Positions 12,287 through 23,288 of a DNA stretch of 64,000 bases are shown here, one piece after another. Source of the stretch: Siphonodentalium dalli. Taxonomy: Eukaryota; Mollusca; Scaphopoda; Gadilida; Siphonodentaliidae. The stretch covers positions 84,046,324 to 84,110,323 of the forward strand of contig CP136061.1 of NCBI GenBank assembly GCA_032622095.1, given 5' to 3'. The notes beneath the pieces were generated by a model. The model was not told the origin of the DNA and searched no databases. It saw only the letters and a list, made by a program, of their open reading frames with translations. The position numbers were made by a program, and so were the translations under genes. How positions within the stretch are numbered: the stretch's first letter is position 1; each line of letters begins with the position of its first letter.

Positions 12287-13881
12287 TAGCACTTTTCAGA
12301 GTCGTACACTGATTTTCCGGGGTTTTTTATGTAGATTTTATTGTCCTTTTTGAAGGCTGATGGAATGTCACCTTGTTCCCAGAAATATTGAAATAACAGA
12401 TGGATGCATTTAACCATGATGTCCCCAGATTTAGTGATCATTAGAGGATGAATATCATCCGGTCCAGGAGCAGAACTGTTGTTCATGGCTTTCAGAGCAC
12501 TCAGCACTTCACTTTCACTGATATCACTATTTTCTGGTTTTTCTATGTTATTTTTGAGAATATTATTGTTGTCAGTGATGTTAGTTTTAATTGAAGTATT
12601 TATTACTTCTTTCCACTGCATGTCAAAACCTGATGTATCTGCGTGTTTACGGTCAATGTGCACATATTGCAGTCTTTTTGATATGTCTTCATCAGAACGT
12701 GCGTAGTCTTTATCAGCATTTTGAATTTTAATTGGCTGAATGGTGTTGTCTTGGTTGTGTTTATGATCGCTATTAAGTTGAATAAGTTTCCAGAAATCGC
12801 GTTGATTTGCTCTGCTTATTTTTTCACATGTTTGGTCCCAGTGTGTTGATTTTTCTTTCTCTATGGCTGATCGGAGTTCGCAAAGAGCATTGTCAAGAAT
12901 GGCTTTATTGTGTGGATCAGATCGTTTGTGGAACATCTTATTCGCTTTTTTACATTCAATTGATTTTAGTTTAATATCCTCGTTCCATACATGTTTTGAA
13001 TGTTTTGTGATGTGTTTTTTACCAATGTGGGTTTCTGCAGTGTTGAGAATAACTTTGCAGAAGCTGTCGTATTTGGAATCTGCGCCTTCAAATGTTTTGA
13101 ACTGTGTACACCAGTTGTTTAATTCGCCATTGATTGCAGATTTCCAGTCTGTCCAGTCACAGTTTTTGAAGTTCCATAATGTTTTATCTACGGATTGTTC
13201 TGAATCTTTGAGCACAAAATTTATAATGGAGTGGTCTGTGCGAACATACCCCTCCCGATCAATAAACCAAGTGGTTTCTACATTATCTAGACCACGTGAA
13301 AAAGTTATGTCAATAGCGCTATGGTATTCATTTCTTGTCCAAGTGTATAAGCCGGCATTGTGTGTTTTGAGGTTGTGGCTGTCTGTTATATTAAGTAGAG
13401 TTTTTCCCATACGAGCCGATTGAGATTTCCTATTTAGCTTGCAGGTATCATTTTGTATTTCCCAGGCAATGTTCCTACAGTTGAAGTCGCCCAGCACTAT
13501 GAGTCTACTGTTGCGAAATTTGTCCAATGCTAAATTAAGTTTGAGGATATCATTTATCTGTTTAGGCGGAATATATACATTGACGAGGACAAAACTGCCC
13601 AATGGATGCACTATTTCAGTCCAGATTGATTCGATGTCAAGTTGTGGATTGTCTATTTGTATAAACTTGATACCAGGCCTGATGATTGTGGCGACCCCAC
13701 CACCACGCTTGCCCGTTGTCCTATTTCGAAAAGCAGAGTTCCAATTTAAGAAGTTAATGGATTTATTTTTGTTCCACGTTTCCTGGATGCAAACTATGTC
13801 GACATTATTCTTCTTGACATAATTTTCCAAGAGAGTACAAGAAGTGTTGTATGAGTTAATGTTAATTTGTACAATTTTCAT
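12287..13881 (-). pseudogene. LINE ORF2 N-terminus: endonuclease and start of RT
   Basis: Starts at an ATG ('MKIVQININ', the first EEP box) and continues with 'VDIVCIQETW' (catalytic Glu), 'LIVLGDFNCRN' and 'RTDHSIINF' (the final His box). A linker follows, then the RT start 'SSAPGPDDIHPLMITKSG'. The open frame runs on into the foldback element after 12287, which replaces the next RT blocks. The start codon follows the end of ORF1 (13898) closely, as in many LINEs. Confidence 0.85.
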
Positions 13882-13897
13882 TTTGGCTAACTGGGAT

Positions 13898-14450
13898 TTA
13901 GAAGCACAGTTGGCTGCGTTTCAGCAGTAGGGTTTGATATTCTGTGAATTTAGGGCAAGTCCTTGAACGTGCATCATGTTTTCCTGAACAGTTTATGCAG
14001 CAAGGAAAAAGGCTGTTACAATCTTTTACATCATGAGAGCTGCTCGTACATTTGGCACATGTGGGTTTGTTCATACAGAGAGCTGAAATGTGACCAAAGC
14101 GTTGACATTTGAAGCAACGAATGGGTTTTATCTGATTGTATTGTTCGCACTGATACTGTTTGTCAAGAATGTTAACACCGTTTAACAAACATCTGTCAGT
14201 AAAATATTTGTCAGAGGCTGTGATTTTGATTATGCGCATTTGTTTGCCGGTGTCTGTGAAACAATATCTTTTAACTTCAGTTTTGATATTGTATTCATTT
14301 TCAATAGATTGTTGAATATCCTGAGAATCAATTTTAACGTTGATGTTTTTAACGATGATTGATTTGCCTTCCGAAGGACTATGGGCTATTAAAGTTCCAC
14401 CACTGTTGTTTAAAGCATTGTGAGGCCATTCCTGTTTGAGAAGTTTAGCA
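13898..14450 (-). pseudogene. LINE ORF1, zinc-knuckle C-terminus
   Basis: Three Gag-like Cys knuckles are seen: 'CFKCQRFGHISALC', 'CAKCTSSSHDVKDC' and 'CCINCSGKHDARSRTC'. These are nucleic-acid-binding CCHC motifs expected at the end of a LINE ORF1. The part upstream of the listed Met (about 14240-14450), with residues such as IDSQDIQQSIENE, is in the same reading direction and probably an RRM-like region. It is separated from the PHD-containing part by a stop near 14453. Confidence 0.75.
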
Positions 14451-14452
14451 GA

Positions 14453-15715
14453 TTATTTGTCTTTTACATGAACGGCAATTCCACCTCGGGGAAGGGAATA
14501 GGCATATTCTATATTCACTTGAGGCTTGAATTTATTAATCTCTTTCTTAATGCTAGAGGAGTTTTGAAAGAGTTTTGGTTCTGTGAGTTTGTCGATTATG
14601 ATGTTAGACTCTGACCCTTGTGACACTTTTACTTGACTGAGTTTGTCATCGACTTTCCCTGCAGAGATGATTGTCTTCTGTACACTGTTCACGTTCTTCC
14701 TGGTGGTGTTAGTTTTGGTTTTCTTCCCAGTCTTGATTGATTTTGGTGTCTCGATGTTAGAGGTAGGTGATTTGGTTTGGAGTGGTTTTTGTGGACTTTG
14801 TTTGGATTTGCATGTTTTTGATAGTGTCAACCACAGATTGTTGTTAGATTGCAATTGAGATATGTTGCAGAAAATACATTTGAAATTGATATTGTGTTTG
14901 TTGAGCTTTTTCTTGTCTGCCGCTTCAAAACTGGAACACTTGATATGCCAAGCTTGGTCGCAGAGATTATTGGTCCCACATGGACACTTAATTTTGCTGT
15001 TTACTATATCGCACTCTTTGCATAAGAAAGATCTCTTTTCTACGAGTTTATCCCGATTGTTCGATTCTCGAAATGTTTTGGATTTTAACAGGTTGGAACA
15101 CACATAGTGGGACCATTTGTCACATGCTAGGCATTGAATGCCCCTATCTTCAGGTGTCACGCTTTTGTCACAGACTGTACATTGACAGTTAGTAAGAAGA
15201 TCATCTATGTCAGATTCAGAGAAGGTATTTTCATTAATGACAGTTGAGTGTATGCTTTCTACATGCGGTGATGAACCTCCTTTATTGATAGATGTAGAGG
15301 AGTTTATGGCATCTGAGTAGCTAGCTTTCCTTGGAGAAATGATTTTAATTTCAGGAGTAGAGTAAATTTCGTTATCACTTCCTGGAGATTCTGGAGTGGC
15401 AGATTGAATGATCTGCAGCGTAATTGGGGTCCTGTTTCTGTTTTCACTTTCAGTGTAAAGTTTTGTGTGGCATGGGCCAGTTTTTAGTTTGGTGGTATCT
15501 GATACGACATTAGCACAGTGTGCATAGCAGGCTGCATCTTCAAGTTCAATGTTTGTTTTTGAGTTTTTTGTTTTTGAACTTTTGCCAGATTTTGGTGTTT
15601 CAACGATAGAATCAGGAATTGTTTTGACATGTACCTGTTTATCTTTCGATCTAGTATTGTATTTGTGATTTCCGCAATCTTCTCGAGGCGATAGAGCGTT
15701 GTTTTGTTTAGGCAT
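14453..15715 (-). pseudogene. LINE ORF1, PHD-finger N-terminus
   Basis: A 420-codon frame with an ATG start 'MPKQNNALSPRED'. The middle holds a PHD-like zinc finger: 'CQCTVCDKSVTPEDRGIQC', then 'CDKWSHYVCSNLL', then 'FLCKECD'. A second Cys/His cluster (CPCGTNNLCDQAWHIKC ... CIFC) follows. The rest is Ser/Lys/Thr-rich and probably disordered. PHD fingers are known in ORF1 of some CR1/L2- and I-like elements, so a host chromatin gene is not needed to explain it. The frame stops just before the zinc-knuckle part. Confidence 0.75.
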
Positions 15716-16522
15716 ATTCGCAAAACACTGGAACGGTTTCCATTTTGAAAGAAATATTGGTTTTCACTTCCGGTGGAATGAATAATTGGAACAATTTCCG
15801 TTGCAAACGAAACGAAACGCACAGAAACGCACAAATTAAAATTCCATCGAACACCTAGGAATTACCGAATTTACACACGCGTGTAGTGATGCACAATCCT
15901 TAGAATTAGGTTACTTATACATATTCGCGCACAGATTGAATGAGATTTTCGCGCACAGACAGATTTGGTTGGTTGAGAAGTGGCTCCCCTTTTCGCCTCC
16001 CTGCATGTACAAGATGTTGTCATCTGCTGCTATCAGAATGAACTATTTTGTATAACAGGGGGATATTGTTGGCCTCCCCGGTACAGCCTTAATTGCACAA
16101 GAGCCTACCGCGATTTACAGAGTTAGCCCTCTGCTTGGCGATCATGGTGAATTTCTCTTCATTAGTTAATTGGGGTACACGGGAGGGTTTTATTTAGCCA
16201 CCTGCTCCCACTGGCTCTGAAATTCCTCTTTGAAAGACACAAGAATATGTTCTAATACCACTTTAATTATTGTGTGTGTGTGACCTAAAACTAAATTAAC
16301 TGAGTTGTCAGCTTCTTTTCCAGCAGTGTTTTGCAGGAAAATTCATCTGCTTGTCGAAACATTTTCGAGCACGTGATCGTCCGAAATTAGAAGTCATGCA
16401 GACGACTATTCATTATTAATTTCCATATAATTGATTAATTTTTACTCTCAAATTGTTTGATATAATATTTTTGTCATTTTCATTGCCAAATGCCCATTTA
16501 GGTAATGACGTGGATGCTCTAG
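15716..16522 (-). other. 5' leader of the LINE
   Basis: No ORF of interest. It holds the presumed internal promoter and 5' untranslated region of the LINE and ends at the 11-bp target duplication (16523-16533). Confidence 0.5.
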
Positions 16523-16652
16523 TGTCCACTTTTTAGAAAAATAATTCCATTTCTTGGAGTTTGTTTTGTATTCAACTAGTGTACTTTACTTTTTGGATCA
16601 AATGAAAGAGGGTGTAGGTGTGATCACTGAAAAATAAATCAACATCAACAGA

Positions 16653-18329
16653 ATGAATGATCAGCCACCACATTATAATCAGACTGTGTGTCTGAAATAC
16701 ATGGACTGTAGTCAAAAGGAGAACAAAAGTTCTTCATTAACATCGAATGGTCAAATGCAATTAGTTTTTGCTCAGAACAAACCACATCATAATTCACAAG
16801 AACAGTCCCCATATTATCATGACATTAGACCAGAAGGTTCGAATTGCCAAACCTCAAACTGGTGTCTTCAGCAACCTATTCAAGGCCAAAATGTCACAAG
16901 TCAATATTTAGTAGATGCAACAGTAGCATCAAGCTCACCAAAAGTCACCCAGTGTTTTCAACAAAATGTTCAAATTCAACAAGGGTTTCAACCAAATATT
17001 CAACCCCAAATAACACCTCAACCGGGTGTTCAATTTCAACAAAATATTCTACCCCAAATAACATCTCAACCAGGTGTTCAATTTCAACCAAACAATCAAC
17101 CCCAAATAACACCCCATCTGGGTGTTCAATTTCTAAATAATGCTCAATTGCAAATAACACCCCAACCGGGTGGTCAATTTCAGAATAATGCTCAACCACG
17201 GATAACACCCCAACCAGGTGTTCAATTTCAACAATATGTTCAACCGAAAACAACACCACAACCAGTTGGTCCATATCAAAGTCAAACTCAACCAGTTCCT
17301 AATCAGGTTCAACCTCAACCAGTTGCTCCAAATCAAGGTCATTCTCAACCAGTGACTCAACCACAAGTGAACACTCAAACAGGTGTTCAAAATCATCAAT
17401 GCATATCTCAAATAGGTATGCAGTTTCAGGCTATGCCACAACCACAATACCAACCACAGTACCAACCTCAACCAGGTACTCAATATATGTCCCAGCAACA
17501 TATTCAACCTCAAATAGTACCTCAACCTCAAACTATTTTCCAACAAGGTACTCAAACAACTCAACCTCAAATAGTACCTCAACCAAGTGGTCAACATAAA
17601 AATATGTTCCAACAAGGTACTCAAACGTCTCAATCTCAAATAGTACCTCAACTAAGTGGTCAATCTCAAAATGTGTTCCAACATGGTACTCAAATTCAAA
17701 TGGCTCAACATAATGGGCAACCCCAATCAACTCAAAAAGGCACCCAAAATCAATCCATACCTCAACCAGGTATGCAGGTTCAACCAAATTCTCAACTGAG
17801 TAAGCAATTTCAAATAATGCCCCAAAAGGGTATTCAAACTCAACTATTGTTCCACCAGGGTGTTCAAACTCGTGGAATGCAACAACCTCAATTTGTTCAA
17901 CCTCAATTTTCTCAAACTCAAGTTGGTCAACCTCAAGTTATCCAACAACAAATGTGTTCCCCAAAGGTACACAATCAAATAATTATACCAGAGGTACATC
18001 ATACAGTTCAGACTCAAAAAGCACCTCTTGATATTGAAATCCAAAAATCACAGACTGAGAATGTGATACCAGAAGTTGACTTACATGTTCATAACCATTC
18101 AAGTTGTACAAAAAATGAACAACTGCCCCAAAATATACCACAACATCTAGTTTATGATGGTATAGAAGACTGGCTGAAATACAGACTCAGATTTTCTAAT
18201 TTTGTGATCGATGCCAACTTCAGTGAAAATGAGCGAATAAACGCTCTTCGTCATTGTTTGTCTCAAGATGATTTCAAGATTTTTAATGCCATTAACAACC
18301 CTGGCTTATCAACAACTTATATTCTGTAA
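16653..18329 (+). CDS. Gln/Pro-rich Gag-like protein of the LTR retroelement
   Basis: A 558-codon ORF starting at the first ATG after the element's 5' leader. Residues about 95-400 are an array of 14- to 16-residue repeats of the type 'QPQITPQPGVQFQQN', a very Gln-rich, low-complexity and probably disordered region. The last ~60 residues ('LVYDGIEDWLKYRLRFSNFV' ... 'ALRHCLSQDDFKIFNAI') resemble the start of a retrotransposon Gag capsid-like domain (pattern YDG..W..F...F). The frame then stops at TAA 18327 in the middle of what looks like that domain. Placement between LTRs supports a structural role, but no CCHC knuckle or protease is seen. It does not resemble a known host gene. Confidence 0.55.
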   Translation: MNDQPPHYNQTVCLKYMDCSQKENKSSSLTSNGQMQLVFAQNKPHHNSQEQSPYYHDIRPEGSNCQTSNWCLQQPIQGQNVTSQYLVDATVASSSPKVTQCFQQNVQIQQGFQPNIQPQITPQPGVQFQQNILPQITSQPGVQFQPNNQPQITPHLGVQFLNNAQLQITPQPGGQFQNNAQPRITPQPGVQFQQYVQPKTTPQPVGPYQSQTQPVPNQVQPQPVAPNQGHSQPVTQPQVNTQTGVQNHQCISQIGMQFQAMPQPQYQPQYQPQPGTQYMSQQHIQPQIVPQPQTIFQQGTQTTQPQIVPQPSGQHKNMFQQGTQTSQSQIVPQLSGQSQNVFQHGTQIQMAQHNGQPQSTQKGTQNQSIPQPGMQVQPNSQLSKQFQIMPQKGIQTQLLFHQGVQTRGMQQPQFVQPQFSQTQVGQPQVIQQQMCSPKVHNQIIIPEVHHTVQTQKAPLDIEIQKSQTENVIPEVDLHVHNHSSCTKNEQLPQNIPQHLVYDGIEDWLKYRLRFSNFVIDANFSENERINALRHCLSQDDFKIFNAINNPGLSTTYIL

Positions 18330-18332
18330 GAA

Positions 18333-18851
18333 ATGGAACAAATAATGCCAAAGTCTGAGAATACTCAGATGGCATTTGATGATGAAGAAAATTACTGTGA
18401 TAGTGATTCTACTGATACTTGTCTAAATGAGACAAAATCTGCAAGCATAGGGAACAAACAATACCAACCACATATGGTTGAAGCACCAGTAAACAATGAA
18501 TTTGAAAATCTCATTCCTGGAATACCAACTCTGGACTCAAAAAGTAAGGAATTATCAATTGAAAATCCTCCACGGCACATGGACCTGGGATATCAACAAG
18601 AGTTGTCGGATATTACCTACCCAGAGTCAAAAGTCAACCCCCATAAATTATCAGATAAATACTTGTGTTCAAACTCATATTACTCAGAATATCCATCCGT
18701 TTTTGAAGACTCAGATTCACATGGTGAGTTATCTGACAAAACATCTCCAGGTAAGGAGATGGAAACGTGTATATCAAACCCTGATATATGTGATAATAAG
18801 GTTGACAACATATCCGAATTGTACCATGAAATAATCACAACGACAGCATGA
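18333..18851 (+). CDS. Acidic ORF 2 of the LTR retroelement, unknown function
   Basis: 172 codons, in the same frame as the Gag-like ORF and separated from it only by the TAA at 18327 and one codon. It may therefore be the continuation of that protein after a nonsense mutation or a readthrough stop. The product is acidic and Ser-rich ('DDEENYCDSDSTDTC', 'FEDSDSHGELSDK') with no recognised domain. Its stop overlaps the next start as ATGA (18848-18851). Confidence 0.45.
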   Translation: MEQIMPKSENTQMAFDDEENYCDSDSTDTCLNETKSASIGNKQYQPHMVEAPVNNEFENLIPGIPTLDSKSKELSIENPPRHMDLGYQQELSDITYPESKVNPHKLSDKYLCSNSYYSEYPSVFEDSDSHGELSDKTSPGKEMETCISNPDICDNKVDNISELYHEIITTTA

Positions 18852-19164
18852 ATAATATCCCACATGTGAACGATTACATACCATTAAATGACGCAGATAA
18901 CTCGTGTGGGATAGCCTCATCTGAATCAAACACCACATACTTCAGCCACTCCACAAATAATGTCAATGAAAAGTGGGAATGGTTAGATATTTTAATAGAG
19001 ATTTCAGAAACTATTCCCAGTGAAGACATTCATGAAATTGAAGTTATTCATCCAATAGAAGGTGGTATACTCAATGGCACAAGGGAAGCACTAAATATGA
19101 TTGAAATAACAAGCCATGATAGCAAGACTATCGCAAACTATGACAAAATGTGTCATATATGATC
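18848..19164 (+). CDS. ORF 3 of the LTR retroelement, 5' part
   Basis: Starts in an ATGA overlap with ORF 2 and encodes about 104 residues, acidic and unknown ('EWLDILIEISETIPSEDIHE'). The reading frame is broken by the hAT insertion at 19165. A compatible frame resumes at 25957-26157, so the original ORF was probably about 170 codons. The overlap could instead mark a frameshift in a formerly longer ORF. Confidence 0.4.
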
Positions 19165-21543
19165 CAGGGGCGTAGGAACCGGGGGGGGGGGGGCAATTAC
19201 CCCCCCCCCCAATATTTTCCAAAGGTTAGTAAAAATATTTGGCAAACCAATGAAGTATCGCTGACGATCGCGGCAAAGCGGAAAATAAATAGAAGAAGAA
19301 GATTTGTGTTGTGATTACGAAAAGTAAAAACGTAACCAAAATGCGCCTCGCTCTATTTTCGTATTCGTAAACGGAAGTTAGTAATACAAGTCGTCAATGT
19401 CAATATGTTTGAAAATGCCGAAGTCAAAATCATCTTACAAAGGACAGTCAACAAGTTCTGAAACATCGACTAGGCCTAAACAAATAAAATTTACATCTTT
19501 GTTTTGCGTCAGAGAAACCGACAATGACACTACAACTTCTAGTAGCGAACAAAACAACAATTCTTCTAGGACTTCTACTTCATTCACGACGCCAATCGTT
19601 CCACCGGCACCAGAACTTGAAATTGAACCTCAGGACGAACGGCTCGAACCTGAACCTTCACTGACTTCAACCTCGTCAGATCAGACAGTGAGAAGTCAAC
19701 CAAATCAGCCGGACAATTACACATTTCCTCAGCGTGTATTCAAAAAATCTGATCTGTCTAATGGCAATGATGACGGAGATCCCCCAGACCGGCCAGATGA
19801 TCATGCTGATAAATCAACTAAGAAAAAAGATTCCAAGCAAGCTGGTTCCAGAAATGGCGGTGGTTGCACTACCTCGAATCGAATGATGCGGTGCTGTGCT
19901 TTTACTGTTCGAAGGCCGACCAGATGAATTTATCATGCGAATCCAAAGGTGAATCAGCGTTCGTCACTGATGGCTTCTACAATTGGAAACACGCTACCGA
20001 ATCTAAAAAAGGATTCAACAAACACGAACATTCCAAATATCATGCGCTTGCGGTTCAAATGGTGACCATTCCGAATACGTGTGAGGATGTCGGCGAACTG
20101 CTCTCACAAACACACAAGGTTGAAAAGGAACTCAATCGGACAATCTTGATGGCACTCCTGACAACCACCAGATACCTCGCTCGTCAAGGGATAGCCTATC
20201 GCGGGCACAAGGAGATCGACTCAAACTTTCTACAACTGTTAAAACTCAGGTGTGACGACACTACCGGTATGGACAGTTGGTTAGAACACAAACGGAAATA
20301 TATATCATCTCAGATCCAAAACGAATTTCTCGAAACGATGGCCTTAAATGTGCTTAGGCAGGTGGTGGCTGATGTCAGGACATCACCGTTTTATTCGATT
20401 CCCGCGGACGAGACGACAGATGCATCCAACAGACAGCAGCTAGTCGTCTGCTTAAGATGGATCGATGATCAACTGCATCCACAGGAGGACTTTGTCGGAC
20501 TATATGGAATCGAGAGGGCGGACGCCAAAATGATCAGCAGTCTTATCCGGGATGTCCTTGTTCGATCACACATGACACTAGCGAAATGCAGAGGACAGTG
20601 CTATGATGGGTGTAACACCATGTCGGGACAAAAGAATGGAGTTGCGGCGAACATCAAGCGTGATGAACCAAGAGCGTTATACACTCATTGCTATGGGCAT
20701 GCCCTGAACCTGGCATGCAGCGATGCTATAAAGAAAAGTAAAATAATGGAAGACGCATTAGATACCGCAAATGAGGTGACTAAACTCGTCAAGGCATCTC
20801 CAAAACGGGAGAGCGAATTTAGACACATCAAGGATGACCATACTCAAGCAAGTCAAATGAAAACGCCAAATGTCCGACTCTTATGTCCAACTCGATGGAC
20901 TGTACGCCACAAATAGCTGGATAGTATTCTCGAACTACAAATCGTTGTTAAACTTGTGGGACTGGACACAAGCAACAACTGACAACACAGAGACCAAGGC
21001 CAAGTTCCAAGGCGTTGACTGCCAGATGAAGAAGTTCGATTTTTTCTTTGGTGTCTCTCTTGCTACACTAGTGCTCTCCCATGCAGAATCTCTCAGCGAG
21101 ACACTCCAGAAGCGCAGCCTGTCCGCATGTGAGGCTACCATGACAACAACGGCATTGTCGTCCACCAGGACTGATGATGCATGGAAGTTATTCTGGGCCA
21201 AAACATGTAAATTGGCGAAAACCATCGAGGAAGTAGGGAGCCTGTGTTACCCCGACGGCGACAAGCACCTAAGAGGCTAGAGGAGTGTCTAGGTATGTAA
21301 ACAATATGGCAACATAAAACCTACAAAACAAAAAATAATTGTTATTGTAAAATTACCTCTCCACAATGATATCAATTTAACACAACATTATTCAAGGCAT
21401 AGTCTTAAATGTGAAATGTTCCATCATAAAATCCATCCAAACAAAATATGACGTCACTGTTATATGCAAAAACCCACACTTTTGTTGATTTACTGTAGGA
21501 AATTAATTTATAGTTATGACTTGTCATATAATCCATTTCTTAA

Positions 21544-22135
21544 AGGGGTACTGTACCCAAGATGTTGTTGTTGGTTTCTATAATCCCCGAGTCGGAGAAT
21601 AATGTAACAACTTTTCAATTTTTTGAAAGTTTGTTGAGTACGAAGTATTGTTACGGATGGCAAATTTACCGGAATGCAAAAATACAAATTGTCGTTGTCG
21701 AGTAATTTTTGTAAAGTTTTCAACCAAATGAATCAAATAAACATTATATTATATGGTTAGTAGTCCCATATACTCATTTAAGTTAGTGTACCGTCACTAG
21801 TCAATGAATGGCTTGGGTTTTCTCCCCGTATAAGCATAATGTTTCAAACGATCGTGTGTGCAATTGTTTTCCTAATCCGGTATCCCTCAATTATAATTTG
21901 ATTACGTTTTGTACACGGAAATTCGAATTTTAAGAGACGCCATTTTATGGCTGGAGCCATAAAATCAATTTATATTAAATTATTAACTTTTAAATTATTA
22001 AATTTTAAGATAGCCTATTAACCTGAGCGTTTACAGAATACATCTTCGACTCAAATTACTTATATTTCTATATAGTATCGATAATAGATCGTTGTTATCA
22101 CCGGGAATTTATTGAAAATGGCGTACAGTACCCCT
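21544..22135. mobile_element. TTAA MITE, AGGGGTACTGTAC family, copy 1
   Basis: Inverted ends AGGGGTACTGTACCC and GTACAGTACCCCT flanked by TTAA (21540-21543, 22136-22139), as for piggyBac-type transposition. 592 bp, no coding capacity. Another full copy lies at 27209-27850, and a right-end fragment near 41385-41397. Confidence 0.85.
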
Positions 22136-22154
22136 TTAAATTCTTATTTTCTAA

Positions 22155-23288
22155 TCTACTATATATTTTGAGAACTACGTATAGTTGTTTGTATATTTGT
22201 GTATTCGTCCATTATAAAATCGGAAACGGCTGGACGGATTGAGCTCAAACTTCCCATCTAAGGGTAAATTCCCACGAACTGCGTCGTGTCGCCTTTTCGA
22301 GAAGCTCAGATAACTCCTTGACCCTTAAAGTGCTACCTTCGTTGGATACAATGGGTTTCGCTATCGATTTACGAGCGATCCAAGAGGCGTAACTCTACAT
22401 TTTTTTTATATCTGTATATATATTTGATATCCAAATTGACTTCAAAACTGCTAAACATGTTGAGCCAAAACTTTCTAATACCTTCCAAAATATAGAATTT
22501 ACAATTTCTGATATATACATTTTTTTTGTTACAGCTGAAAGTCTATTTTGGATACATTCATATTTTAATGCTATAATTTTCCACCCCTCAATTAGTGCTA
22601 ACTCGTGCAGACTTATCTGGCTGGTGAAAGTTCACTCATTACGAGGCCCCGATGATGGTATAATCTGACGGGACTTCCACTGCCTTGGGAGGACGATTGG
22701 TCCTGACTGACCATCTCGTAAGGGTGGGTCATCTCTGACAGGGTGCTCAGTCGATAAGAGTCGTCCGCAAAGCTCCGGGTTACTTAAAAAATATCCACTG
22801 TCTAGGTCTGGAATTGGATCAATTTACCTCGGATGGCTTCCAGAATGGCCGAAATTTTTGTTAAAGCTGTGTAACTGATTTTTATGTTTCTTGGCTACAA
22901 GTTTAGTTTATATTCGTTGAAGTTGGTTAATTGGATCCTCTTAAAGTGTCATAATTAATGAGCGTGGGCTATTAAAGAGCGTTTATCTACTTGAGAGAAA
23001 TTCAAATCGGGTGAAACTGGCGGATTTCGACGGACGAAATTTGATACGTATGGTTACTTTTGTCCGGGCAGTGTATTGGACGGGTGAAATCGTTATCCCG
23101 AAGTGATCTTCAAAATGGTCAATTCAAGGTCAAATCGGTTCAAATTTCGCATGCGCCCGTGTCCTTGCTCATATATGCTCATATACGCTTAATAGAGTCA
23201 TGTTTTTGTCAAATAACTTCCTAAATAGCCCTGACGTTCTGTAACAAAGCCATGGGACGAATGCCGCCAGTGGCGGCTAACCTGCTAG
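22155..23288 (+). mobile_element. Non-autonomous Helitron
   Basis: Starts TCTACTATATAT and ends with the hairpin GCCGCC-AGT-GGCGGC, then taacctg and CTAG. It is inserted between A (22154) and T (23289) with no target duplication. These are the diagnostic features of Helitrons. 1134 bp without Rep/helicase sequence. Confidence 0.85.

Larger units (their letters stand above)
8443..16522 (-). mobile_element. LINE with RNase H and PHD-finger ORF1, 11-bp TSD
   Basis: A complete but decayed non-LTR element on the minus strand: 5' leader (16522-15716), ORF1 (15715-13898) and ORF2 with endonuclease, RT and RNase H (13881-8632). It is flanked by the 11-bp direct repeat tgtccactttt (8432-8442 and 16523-16533), which shows insertion into the 5' untranslated region of the LTR element. 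An RNase H domain after the RT suggests the I/Nimb/LOA group of families, but the clade is not certain. ORF2 is broken by frameshifts and by a foldback transposon at 10920-12277. Confidence 0.85.

Noticed and set aside
16945-18044. Long minus-strand ORFs opposite the Gln-rich gene
   Set aside because: Shadows of the CAA-rich repeat; Leu/Val-rich antisense frames without starts or motifs.
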